A stretch of DNA of 10,241 nt from Aquificota bacterium. Its GTDB lineage: Bacteria; Thermosulfidibacterota; Thermosulfidibacteria; Thermosulfidibacterales; B14-G1. This document shows positions 1 to 5,652 of the stretch, piece after piece. Position 1 is the stretch's first letter; each line of letters starts with the position of its first letter. The notes beneath the pieces are model-generated. The model worked only from the letters and a program-made list of their open reading frames with translations. It was not told the DNA's origin and made no database searches. The position numbers were made by a program, and so were the translations under genes. The stretch spans positions 1 to 10,241 of the forward strand of contig QMPS01000014.1 of the NCBI GenBank assembly GCA_003648675.1, written 5' to 3'.

Positions 1-133
1 CTGTGAGAGAGCGGAAACCATCCTCCTGGATAGCCGTGTAGTGCACAAACACATCAGTGCCTGTATCGTCCCGGGTGATAAACCCATAACCCTTGCTGTC
101 ATTGAACCACTTTACTGTTCCTGTGTACTTCAT
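1..133 (-). CDS. Cold-shock domain protein (CspA family), 5' part only
   Basis: This is a small single-stranded nucleic-acid-binding protein of the cold-shock domain type, which acts as an RNA chaperone in the cytoplasm. The visible 44 residues begin [20 protein letters not shown] and contain RNP1 (KGYGFI, residues 14-19) and RNP2 (VFVHY, about 28-32), the two aromatic/basic strands that bind RNA or ssDNA. Family members are usually 65-70 residues, so roughly the last third lies beyond the left edge. The ATG at 133-131 is preceded by a strong AAGGAGG site (rc of about 145-151), which fixes the start. No neighbour shares its strand nearby, and the long upstream gap suggests a monocistronic gene with a long leader, as is common for csp genes. 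Which paralogue (cold-induced or constitutive) cannot be told. Confidence 0.93.
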   Translation of the reverse strand, partial: MKYTGTVKWFNDSKGYGFITRDDTGTDVFVHYTAIQEDGFRSLT

Positions 134-443
134 GCTACTTTCTCCTCCTTGCTTTGGTACAGACCCCACCCTACCCAGATAGTTTTTAGGGGGGAATCAG
201 AAGAAATGTACTTCCGGTGTTCCAAAAACTCTCCTTTCTCCCTAAAGCTGACTGCAGTGGAACACACACGAAAGGGGTTGTCAACAAAAAAAATGGCAGG
301 TCGGAGACACCTTTCAGCCCTCCCAAACCCTAAGCCTCTGGCAATACAAGATGAGTGGGTAGCAATTTCGTGAAAACAATCTTCTTCCAAGTCCATATCC
401 CCCTGGTGGAATTGGCAAGCAGAGGATGATATAAGACCACCCC
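134..443. other. Intergenic region between csp and the glycosyltransferase gene
   Basis: This is about 310 bases with no convincing gene. The csp side holds its Shine-Dalgarno sequence and a probable leader of 100 bases or more. A perfect TTGACA occurs on the minus strand (rc of 279-284), but the hexamer 17 bases downstream (TCCACT, rc of 256-261) is a poor -10, so that promoter is only tentative. The glycosyltransferase side holds an extended -10 candidate listed separately. Open frames crossing the region on either strand show no family resemblance. Confidence 0.5.
427..435 (+). promoter_or_regulatory. Extended -10 promoter candidate directly before the glycosyltransferase ATG
   Basis: TGATATAAG matches the extended -10 form TGnTATAAT at all but the last base. 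The spacing predicts transcription starting around 441-444, at or next to the ATG at 444. No good -35 is present 17 bases upstream (the bases there are TGGAAT), which fits an extended -10 promoter. The placement would make the mRNA leaderless or nearly so. Confidence 0.4.
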
Positions 444-1244
444 ATGCGGGAGAAACTGACAGTGATAGTACCCACCCTCAATGAAGAGGAAAACCTCCAG
501 GCCTGTCTGGAAAGCGTTGCCTGGGCCGACGAAATCATTGTAGTGGACTCGGGGAGCACCGACGCCACCCTCGAAATCGCCCAGAGTCTAGCAGACCGCA
601 TCCTGGAGCACGAATATATCAACTCTGCCACCCAGAAGAATTGGGCCATACCTCAGGCTACCCATCCCTGGGTGATGATTGTGGACGCTGATGAGAGGGT
701 GACACCAGAGCTCAAAAAAGAGATTCAAAGGGTTCTAGAGGCTCCCAAACACCAGGGATACTCCATTGGTCGTCTCAACCACTTTCTGGGCCATCCTCTA
801 CGCCATGGGGGGTGGAGCCCAAAAGAAGACAGAAACATCCGCCTCTTCATGAGGGATAAGGGGCGATACGAAGACAAAGAAGTCCACGCCGATGTCATTG
901 TGGAGGGTTCCGTGGGCCACTTGAGACACCCTCTAATCCACTACTCCTACAGAAGCCTGGACCAGTATTTCAGAAAAATGGAACGCTACACCCGATGGGC
1001 CGCTATGGATATAGCGAAAAAAGGGAGTCCAGTAAAATGGCACCACGTCACCCTGAGGCCTTTGGGAGATTTCATCAAGCTCTATTTTATGAAACTGGGT
1101 TTTCTAGATGGTTTCCCTGGACTTATCATTGCCCTCCTCTCCGCGTATTACGTCATGGTCAAGTACTCCAGAGCATGGGAGATTGAAAAAAAGGGCCTTG
1201 ACACCCAGAGAGCAAACCCTGTATCAAGGCATAAAAATAAATAA
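444..1244 (+). CDS. Glycosyltransferase family 2, WaaE/KdtX-like (LPS core sugar transferase)
   Basis: This 266-residue protein belongs to the GT-A glycosyltransferase family 2, of the subgroup that adds a beta-1,4-linked glucose to the inner core of lipopolysaccharide (WaaE/KdtX type). It would use an NDP-sugar on the cytoplasmic face of the inner membrane. The nucleotide-binding start [12 protein letters not shown] (8-19), VDSGSTD (34-40) and the metal-binding DAD (81-83, in [11 protein letters not shown]) are in order. The acceptor-side segment around 143-190 ([16 protein letters not shown], then HYSY and a Y/K-rich helix) is typical of WaaE-like enzymes. A hydrophobic stretch near 218-240 may touch the membrane. 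A stop codon (TAA, 432-434) lies just upstream, so the ATG at 444 is the first usable start; no Shine-Dalgarno is properly spaced before it. iclR follows 19 bases downstream. The exact sugar and acceptor are not determinable. Confidence 0.85.
   Translation: MREKLTVIVPTLNEEENLQACLESVAWADEIIVVDSGSTDATLEIAQSLADRILEHEYINSATQKNWAIPQATHPWVMIVDADERVTPELKKEIQRVLEAPKHQGYSIGRLNHFLGHPLRHGGWSPKEDRNIRLFMRDKGRYEDKEVHADVIVEGSVGHLRHPLIHYSYRSLDQYFRKMERYTRWAAMDIAKKGSPVKWHHVTLRPLGDFIKLYFMKLGFLDGFPGLIIALLSAYYVMVKYSRAWEIEKKGLDTQRANPVSRHKNK
1195..1230. repeat. 10-bp inverted repeat over the putative iclR promoter
   Basis: GCCTTGACAC (1195-1204) and GTATCAAGGC (1221-1230) are inverted copies matching at 9 of 10 positions, separated by 16 bases. 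The left arm contains the TTGACA -35 and the right arm covers most of the candidate -10. The following sequence (ATAAAAATAAATAA) has no U-run on the plus strand, which argues against an intrinsic terminator. The position suits an operator for the IclR-type product encoded just downstream; autoregulation is an inference. Confidence 0.45.
1198..1227 (+). promoter_or_regulatory. Candidate sigma70-type promoter for iclR inside the end of the glycosyltransferase gene
   Basis: A perfect -35 TTGACA (1198-1203) is followed after 18 bases by TATCAA (1222-1227), which matches TATAAT at four positions. The predicted start near 1234 would leave a leader of about 30 bases before the iclR ATG. The promoter overlaps the last codons of the upstream gene, so iclR may be expressed both from readthrough and by itself. 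Confidence 0.4.
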
Positions 1245-1263
1245 CGTTTGGAAGGAGAAGACC

Positions 1264-2082
1264 ATGGGAAAAAGGGCCAAATCTGACTACCTCATACAAT
1301 CCGTATCCAACGCCTGCGACATCATGGAGTGCTTTTCCATAGAGGAAGACGAACTAGGAATCACCGAATTGGCAAGACGGTTGGGACTCCATAAAAACAA
1401 CGTCCAGAGGCTCCTGGCCACCCTAGAGTACCGAGGATACGTGGAACAGTCCAAAATCTCCGGCAACTATAGACTAGGGCTCAAGGTCTTTGAGTTGAGC
1501 CAGGTGTACACAAAACAGCTTCACCTGCTGAAACAAGCCCGCCCCATTTTGGAGAAGGTGAAGGAGCAGTGCAATGAAACCACCTATGTGGGAGATATGA
1601 GGGGTGGATTTGCGGTCTACCTTATGTCTGAGGAAACCACCCAATCAGTAAGGGTGGTCTCTAGGGTGGGCACCCGCTTCTACCCTCATTCAACCGCCCT
1701 GGGTAAAGCCATCCTGGCCCACATGCCCCAGGAAGAGCTAGAAGCCCTATATCCCGAAGAAGACCTTCCCGTCTTCACTCCCAATACTATCTCTACCAGG
1801 ACCAGACTCTTCAAACACCTAGAAGAGGTCAGGGAAAGGGGGTACGCCCTGGACATGGAGGAGCAAGAAGAAGGAGTAAGGTGTGTGGGTGTGCCCATCT
1901 TCAACTACACCCTGAGAGTGATAGGTGGACTCTCTATATCGGGGCCCATTACTCGTTTTACACCAGATCGCCTGGAAAGTGTACTCATCCCTGTAGCCTT
2001 AGAAGCAGGGCAAGAGTTGTCACAACGATTGGGATACGAGATCGGGAAAAAGATCAGCAGCTTTGTTGGGGAACTAATCTAG
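1264..2082 (+). CDS. IclR-family transcriptional regulator
   Basis: This is a 272-residue DNA-binding regulator with the IclR two-domain layout. A winged helix-turn-helix occupies about residues 10-72 (SVSNACDIMECF, then ITELARRLGLHKNNVQRLLATLE and a YRLG wing). An effector-binding domain covers about 85-258, with family signatures HSTALGKAILA (142-152), RGYALDMEEQEEGVRCVGVPIF (192-213) and GGLSISGP (221-228). Length is normal for the family (about 250-275). IclR proteins bind as dimers or tetramers of dimers and respond to small organic acids or aromatics; the ligand here is unknown. The ATG at 1264 is chosen because an AAGGAGAAG site precedes it at good distance (1250-1259) and the domain begins right after; a longer in-frame reading back to 1108 lies inside the glycosyltransferase gene and is not believable. 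The 3' end overlaps the convergent DUF512 gene by 9 bases. Confidence 0.93.
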   Translation: MGKRAKSDYLIQSVSNACDIMECFSIEEDELGITELARRLGLHKNNVQRLLATLEYRGYVEQSKISGNYRLGLKVFELSQVYTKQLHLLKQARPILEKVKEQCNETTYVGDMRGGFAVYLMSEETTQSVRVVSRVGTRFYPHSTALGKAILAHMPQEELEALYPEEDLPVFTPNTISTRTRLFKHLEEVRERGYALDMEEQEEGVRCVGVPIFNYTLRVIGGLSISGPITRFTPDRLESVLIPVALEAGQELSQRLGYEIGKKISSFVGELI

Positions 2083-3384
2083 AAGTTCTGCCACTTTCCG
2101 GGGCGAAGAAGAGAGCTCCCTAACCAAAGCTGCAGGGTGAGGGTCCACAACCTTCACCTTTCTCCCTGAGAGGTGAGCCACATCCTGAGGTGTGAGGTCA
2201 TCCAAAAACCTCCCCTCCTCGTTGAGCATAACGGAAGGGATGAAAACCTCTCCTTCAGGCGCCTTCACAAGAGCATCCAAAACATCCCTGGCTGTTAAGA
2301 GTCCCGCCACGGTCACCTGAGAACCAAAAAACCTATTCTTTACTTCGAGAACCCTCACACAGGAGGCCCAGGGTGAAGAGCGAATGCAGCTCTTCAGGAA
2401 GGGAGCAAAAGCCTCTCCTGTCACCAACAGTGTAGGATTTTCACAGCTTCCCACCCCGGGATACACTGACTCCCTCCATTCCTCCATAAATAGAGAAACC
2501 ATCCCCACACCGTCCTCAAGCTGGGCCAGATCACCGTAATAATCCAGAGGGGGCAAAGGGAGATCAGCCGCTATGTACCACTCGTCAGCCAGATAAAGGA
2601 AGGGGTCACCCACCAAAGCCCTAGCCCTCTCCCGGAAGGTATGGCCCATGTCCACCACGGCCCTGGCATACTCGCCCCCCACAGACACCAAAGGATACAG
2701 ACCCTCCCTATACCTGGTAAGTCCAACGGGCACCAAAGCCACGGAGGCTACCCCAGGATAGAGGACCAACAGATCATCCAAAGTCCTCTCAAATATAGGC
2801 CCATCATTTATCCCAGGGCAAAGGACCACCTGGACGTGGACCTTTATCCCCAGAGCCACCAGCCTTCTGAGTTCCTCATAGCCCCGAGCCGCCCGAGGAT
2901 TCCCCATCATGAAAGCCCTCACTCGGGGATCCGTGGCATGGATGGAAACGTAAAGGGGAGACAAACGCTGCTCCTCAAGCCTCTCCCAGTCTTCCCTGGT
3001 GAAGTTGGTGAGGGTGATATAGTTGCCATAAAGAAAGGAAAGACGGAAGTCATCATCCTTGAAATAAAGGGAAGACCTCATGCCAGGGGGCATCTGGTCC
3101 ATGAAGCAGAATATGCATTTACACCCACAATGCCGGGGCTTTATGCCTTCCAGGACCAGACCCAAATCCTCCTCAGGGTCTTTCTCAATCTCCACTTCCC
3201 AACGCTCTCCCTTCCCCTTCTCCACCAGAAGAACCACCAATTCCTCCCCTGAAGTGTAGAAACGGAAATCTAGGAGGTCTCTGAGCCCTCTCCCATTCAC
3301 TTCCAGAATCCTGTCCCCCTCCTCCAAGCCCACCTCATGAGCGATAGAACGGGGCAGGACCTTCTCCACAAGCACTCCTTCCAT
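2074..3384 (-). CDS. DUF512 family protein with PDZ and radical-SAM-like domains
   Basis: This 436-residue protein of unknown function matches the PDZ / radical-SAM / DUF512 architecture. An N-terminal PDZ-like segment (1-70) includes LEEGDRILEVNG (20-31). A CX3CX2C iron-sulfur motif follows (C86, C90, C93, in HCGCKCIFCFMDQMPPGMR). The middle region, about 100-260, carries the barrel features YGNYITLTNF and LSPLYVSIHATDPRVR, and the DUF512 region covers about 280-430 (LVTGEAFAPFLKSC, VAGLLTARDVL, VFIPSVMLNEEGRFLDDLT). An extra cysteine, C88, sits inside the cluster motif. Such enzymes would bind a [4Fe-4S] cluster and S-adenosylmethionine; the substrate is not known. It is the last gene of a minus-strand operon, and its ATG overlaps the pgsA stop as TGATG, suggesting coupled translation. 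Confidence in the family is high, in function low. Confidence 0.9.
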   Translation of the reverse strand: MEGVLVEKVLPRSIAHEVGLEEGDRILEVNGRGLRDLLDFRFYTSGEELVVLLVEKGKGERWEVEIEKDPEEDLGLVLEGIKPRHCGCKCIFCFMDQMPPGMRSSLYFKDDDFRLSFLYGNYITLTNFTREDWERLEEQRLSPLYVSIHATDPRVRAFMMGNPRAARGYEELRRLVALGIKVHVQVVLCPGINDGPIFERTLDDLLVLYPGVASVALVPVGLTRYREGLYPLVSVGGEYARAVVDMGHTFRERARALVGDPFLYLADEWYIAADLPLPPLDYYGDLAQLEDGVGMVSLFMEEWRESVYPGVGSCENPTLLVTGEAFAPFLKSCIRSSPWASCVRVLEVKNRFFGSQVTVAGLLTARDVLDALVKAPEGEVFIPSVMLNEEGRFLDDLTPQDVAHLSGRKVKVVDPHPAALVRELSSSPRKVAELLD

Positions 3385-3929
3385 CAGAATTCCTCGGACA
3401 GAGCCTTTATCCCGCGATAAATATAGTCCAACCCCGAAGCCAAGGTCACCAGGAAGGTAGCCACCTCCAAGACACCAAGGAAGTGGTCTGTGGACAGATT
3501 TAACCTGTGAACCAAAAGGGTCGCGAAAACCGTCACCACCTGGAAAAAGGTGGTGGCCTTACCCAAAACAGTGGGTCTCACTTCCACCACCCCCCCAAAG
3601 AAGACAGCAGCCAGCACTACGCCTCCCACCAGCAGAAGATCCCTGGACACCACCGTCACAGCCAGCCAGGGAGGCGAATAACGCATAAGAGCCATAGTGA
3701 TGAAAGCCCCATCCAGCAGAACCTTATCGGCTAAAGGGTCCAGAAGGGTTCCCAGATAGCTCCGCTGATGGTAGCGTCTCGCTATATAGCCATCCAACAC
3801 ATCTGTCACCGAAGCAAAAATAAAGATGGCTATAGCCAATCCCACCCTCTTGTAAATCAGGGCTGTGATGAGAAAGGGAACGGAACAAAGCCTCAACAAA
3901 GTTAGCAGATTAGGAACAGTGACAACCAC
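3384..3929 (-). CDS. pgsA: CDP-diacylglycerol--glycerol-3-phosphate 3-phosphatidyltransferase
   Basis: This integral membrane enzyme joins CDP-diacylglycerol and glycerol-3-phosphate to give phosphatidylglycerol-phosphate, the committed step to phosphatidylglycerol. The 181 residues show the complete CDP-alcohol phosphotransferase motif D43-xx-D46-G47-xx-A50-R51-x8-G60-xxx-D64-xxx-D68 in the stretch TDVLDGYIARR...LGTLLDPLADK, with all four metal-binding aspartates. The N-terminus (VTVPNLLTLLRL) is typical, and several hydrophobic helices follow. The start is GTG at 3929-3927, behind GGGAGG with 8 bases spacing. The upstream gene ends 4 bases earlier, and the stop codon shares a base with the ATG of the DUF512 gene (TGATG). 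Length is typical of bacterial PgsA. Other CDP-alcohol transferases are possible, but motif and N-terminus favour PgsA. Confidence 0.92.
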   Translation of the reverse strand: MVVTVPNLLTLLRLCSVPFLITALIYKRVGLAIAIFIFASVTDVLDGYIARRYHQRSYLGTLLDPLADKVLLDGAFITMALMRYSPPWLAVTVVSRDLLLVGGVVLAAVFFGGVVEVRPTVLGKATTFFQVVTVFATLLVHRLNLSTDHFLGVLEVATFLVTLASGLDYIYRGIKALSEEF

Positions 3930-3933
3930 CTGA

Positions 3934-4368
3934 CTAGCCTCCCTCTACGGGACTCTTTATGATCGATCTTTGAAGGAGATCCGAGTCGATATAGGCTTTC
4001 ACCTTCACCTCCCACACCCCATACTCTCCTATCCCGTCCCGGGACTCATCCGCCCCTTCCTCAGGGAGGAGAAAGGTGGCCTCCATCACCTCGTACTTCA
4101 CCACAAAGTCCTTCACCCTCTCCTTTATCTCTCCCTCGAAGGCCCCAAGATCTTCGGGGTTGTCCACCAAAAGAGCCGCCTCCTTTTTCACAGCATCCAC
4201 CAAAGCCTCCTTCACCGCCTTCTTGAAGGCCGCTGCCCTATCACTCCCTTCCAAAACAAGCCTAGCCTCACCCACAGAACTCACCAAGGGGATAGAACCT
4301 GCAGACACGCTGATGCTCAGCAGAGCCAGTGCAGCCACACCCAAAAGCAAAGGCCTAAGCGTACTCAT
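3934..4368 (-). CDS. Small secreted protein resembling the FlgT N-terminal domain
   Basis: This is a 144-residue protein with a clear signal peptide: MSTLRP, a hydrophobic core to about residue 21, and a likely cleavage after SVSA (23/24). It would be exported to the periplasm; no lipobox cysteine is seen. The mature part contains GEARLVLEGSDRAAAFKKAV, a helix rich in Ala and Lys (KEALVDAVKKEAALL) and a closing strand EVKVKAYIDSDLL. This gene-product pattern (a strand with a conserved Gly, then a helix of the 'A..AL.DAV..A' kind, then an amphipathic strand) resembles the N-terminal domain of the flagellar T-ring protein FlgT and related periplasmic proteins. The FlgT middle and C-terminal domains are absent and no flagellar genes are near, so a FlgT role is unlikely. 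It overlaps rdgB (ATGA) upstream and is 4 bases from pgsA downstream, pointing to an envelope-linked role. Function unknown. Confidence 0.8.
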   Translation of the reverse strand: MSTLRPLLLGVAALALLSISVSAGSIPLVSSVGEARLVLEGSDRAAAFKKAVKEALVDAVKKEAALLVDNPEDLGAFEGEIKERVKDFVVKYEVMEATFLLPEEGADESRDGIGEYGVWEVKVKAYIDSDLLQRSIIKSPVEGG

Positions 4369-4958
4369 GATCCCCCACCTGCCAACTTCTCGAGGATAAC
4401 CCTTATCTTGGCCAGAGCCCTAGCCCGGTGGCTTATCTTGTTCTTCTCTTCGGGAGGGATCTGGGCCATGGTCCTGCCATAAGAAGGAAGGTAAAAGATC
4501 GGATCGTAGCCGAAGCCATGTCCGCCTTCTGGCTCCATAGCAATATACCCTTCACACGCACCCTCCACAACATACTCCTCTCCCCTAGGAGTGACCAGGG
4601 CAATCACGCAACGGAACCTGGCCCTCCTCTCCTCCATAGGAACACCCTTAAGCCTCTCCAACAAAAGCCTATTCCTCTGGGCATCGGAGAGGTCCTCACC
4701 TCCAAACCTGGCCGATCTCACTCCAGGGGCTCCCCCCAAGGCATCCACCTCCAGCCCCGAATCATCGGCCAAAGCCATCTCCCCCGTGAAGCGGGCTGCC
4801 GCTCGAGCCTTCTCCAAGGCATTCTCCTCGAAGGTCTCCCCCTTCTCCTCCACAGGAGGAATAGAAGGGTAATGGTCCAGGGAGAGAATTTCATAACCCA
4901 GCCCTTCCAAAAGGGATCTAAGCTCACGAATCTTGCCGGGATTCCTGGTAGCCACCAC
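4365..4958 (-). CDS. rdgB: Non-canonical purine NTP pyrophosphatase (RdgB/HAM1 family)
   Basis: This cytoplasmic enzyme hydrolyses ITP, XTP and their deoxy forms to monophosphates, keeping deaminated purines out of DNA and RNA. Motifs in order are VATRNPGKIRELRSLL (2-17), ETFEENALEKA (41-51), the metal/base-binding LADDSGLEVDALGGAPGV (63-80), GHGFGYDPIF (146-155) and EKNKISHRARAL (171-182). These make up the full family signature at normal length (197-200). The start given is the GTG at 4958-4956, the first conventional codon. The family N-terminus is usually M-K-[LI]-V-[LV]-A-T, and here three more in-frame codons, ATT AAA CTG (4967-4959), would supply exactly that. An AGGGGG lies 7 bases before the ATT and 16 before the GTG, so translation may really begin at ATT 4967. 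A TGA at 4973-4971 bars anything longer. It is the first gene of the operon, and its stop overlaps the next ATG (ATGA). Confidence 0.95.
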   Translation of the reverse strand: MVATRNPGKIRELRSLLEGLGYEILSLDHYPSIPPVEEKGETFEENALEKARAAARFTGEMALADDSGLEVDALGGAPGVRSARFGGEDLSDAQRNRLLLERLKGVPMEERRARFRCVIALVTPRGEEYVVEGACEGYIAMEPEGGHGFGYDPIFYLPSYGRTMAQIPPEEKNKISHRARALAKIRVILEKLAGGGS

Positions 4959-4970
4959 CAGTTTAATGAC

Positions 4971-4988
4971 TCAACCCCCTGAGGTTGA
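4971..4988. repeat. Palindrome TCAACC-N6-GGTTGA in the rdgB / DUF507 divergent region
   Basis: TCAACC (4971-4976) and GGTTGA (4983-4988) are perfect inverted copies around a six-base loop. As RNA from the minus strand it forms a 6-bp hairpin ending just before the putative rdgB ATT start, with the AGGGGG ribosome site in the loop and 3' arm. As DNA it overlaps the -35 candidate of the divergent plus-strand operon, so it could be an operator. There is no U-tract, so it is not an intrinsic terminator. Confidence 0.4.
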
Positions 4989-5013
4989 TGGATAAGCCTT
5001 TTTCCCATATAGG
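4985..5013 (+). promoter_or_regulatory. Candidate promoter for the DUF507-DUF507-bamD operon
   Basis: TTGATG (4985-4990) and TATAGG (5008-5013) are separated by 17 bases and each match the sigma70 hexamers at four of six positions. The predicted start near 5020 gives a leader of about 80 bases before the first DUF507 ATG. The match is only moderate; the location in a 131-base divergent gap supports it. Confidence 0.35.
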
Positions 5014-5032
5014 ATAAGGAAGAGTTCTTCAA
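5004..5032 (-). promoter_or_regulatory. Candidate promoter for the rdgB operon
   Basis: On the minus strand TTGAAG (5032-5027) is followed after 17 bases by TATGGG (5009-5004). Transcription would start near 4997, about 30 bases before the ATT/GTG start region of rdgB. The -10 is weak and overlaps the -10 of the divergent promoter within the near-palindrome CCCATATAGG (5004-5013). Confidence 0.3.
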
Positions 5033-5098
5033 GGGCACGGAGATCACCTTGAAAAGGGGGACTCCAGGAACTAAGGTTGAACTCCTCGGGAGGTGAGG

Positions 5099-5383
5099 AT
5101 GAAGTTAAAGGACGAACACATCGAGCAGATAGCCAAGATTTTGGCGAGGAGAGTGGTGAGAGAAGGGTTAATCCAGGGCAAAGACCCCTTAGAAGAGAAG
5201 GTGGGTAAGGTAATCTTCAAAGTAATCAAGAATGACGTGGAAAAGGAAAAAGCCATTGACGAGGAGGTTCACCGCCTCCTGAAGGCCCACGTAAAAGATA
5301 TAGAAGCCCACCACATCAGCTACCACAAAATGTTCCAGCGTGTAAAAGAAAAACTGGCCAGGGAAAGGGGGCTGGTGCTATGA
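5099..5383 (+). CDS. DUF507 family protein, first copy
   Basis: This is a 94-residue, highly charged, all-helical protein of the DUF507 family, whose function is not known. It begins MKLKDEHIEQIAKILARRVV. The family's recognisable core is the segment around KAIDEEVHRLLKAHVKDI (51-68), followed by a Y/F-rich helix (HHISYHKMFQRVKEKLARERG) that replaces a signal peptide or membrane helix, so it is presumably cytoplasmic. The ATG at 5099 is preferred because GGGAGG (5088-5093) ends 5 bases upstream; a GTG six bases earlier overlaps that ribosome site. It opens the operon and overlaps the next DUF507 gene by ATGA (5380-5383). Pairing with the second copy suggests a complex, but this is inference. 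Confidence 0.88.
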   Translation: MKLKDEHIEQIAKILARRVVREGLIQGKDPLEEKVGKVIFKVIKNDVEKEKAIDEEVHRLLKAHVKDIEAHHISYHKMFQRVKEKLARERGLVL

Positions 5384-5652
5384 GCTTCAGCAGGGAACGG
5401 ATCTTCCATCTTGTGGCAAAGATGATGGAAGAGATGGAAAAGGAAGGCCTCACCCTGACGGATCCAGAAAAACTTAGAAGCCGGCTAACTAAAACCTTCT
5501 CTGATGAGTTGAGGGTTCTAGAAACTATAGATCAAGAAGTAAGGGCAAAGATTAGCAGAATGTCTAAACCCATAGCCGAAGGGAGCGGGGAATGGAAAGC
5601 CCTATACGAGCGCTTCTTTGAAGAAGAATGGAAAAGGAGACTCAGAATATGA
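5380..5652 (+). CDS. DUF507 family protein, second copy
   Basis: This is a 90-residue helical protein with no signal peptide or membrane segment. It aligns with the preceding gene product over its whole length, most clearly at ETIDQEVRAKI (48-58) against KAIDEEVHRLL and at the aromatic final helix (EWKALYERFFEEEWKRR against SYHKMFQRVKEKLARER). The two are strongly diverged, so the duplication is old. Its start overlaps the first copy's stop and its own stop overlaps the bamD ATG (ATGA at 5649-5652). This makes a three-gene translationally coupled block. Function is unknown; the lock-step arrangement with bamD hints at stoichiometric expression. Confidence 0.82.
   Translation: MSFSRERIFHLVAKMMEEMEKEGLTLTDPEKLRSRLTKTFSDELRVLETIDQEVRAKISRMSKPIAEGSGEWKALYERFFEEEWKRRLRI

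Noticed and set aside
130..396. Open frame of 88 codons on the minus strand upstream of csp
   Set aside because: It lies in the csp leader, has no ribosome site of note and no recognisable composition or family.
402..420. Sequence GGTGGAATTGGCAAGC resembling the start of a tRNA-Leu D arm
   Set aside because: No acceptor, anticodon or T-arm follows; the glycosyltransferase gene begins 24 bases later, so it is chance similarity.
1108..1263. Longer in-frame start for the IclR gene
   Set aside because: The extra 52 residues are encoded within the glycosyltransferase gene in another frame, and the ATG at 1264 has a strong ribosome site and the normal family N-terminus.
2071..2088. GAACT/AGTTC hairpin as an intrinsic terminator
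   Set aside because: The stem is only 5 bp with low GC and no T-run follows on either strand.
2641..3252. 203-codon open frame on the plus strand opposite the DUF512 gene
   Set aside because: It is antisense to a well-supported coding sequence, and its product is His/Pro/Gln-rich with no family features.
3970..4982. Long plus-strand open frames opposite the secreted protein and rdgB genes
   Set aside because: They are shadows of rdgB and the secreted protein gene; rdgB carries every motif of its family.
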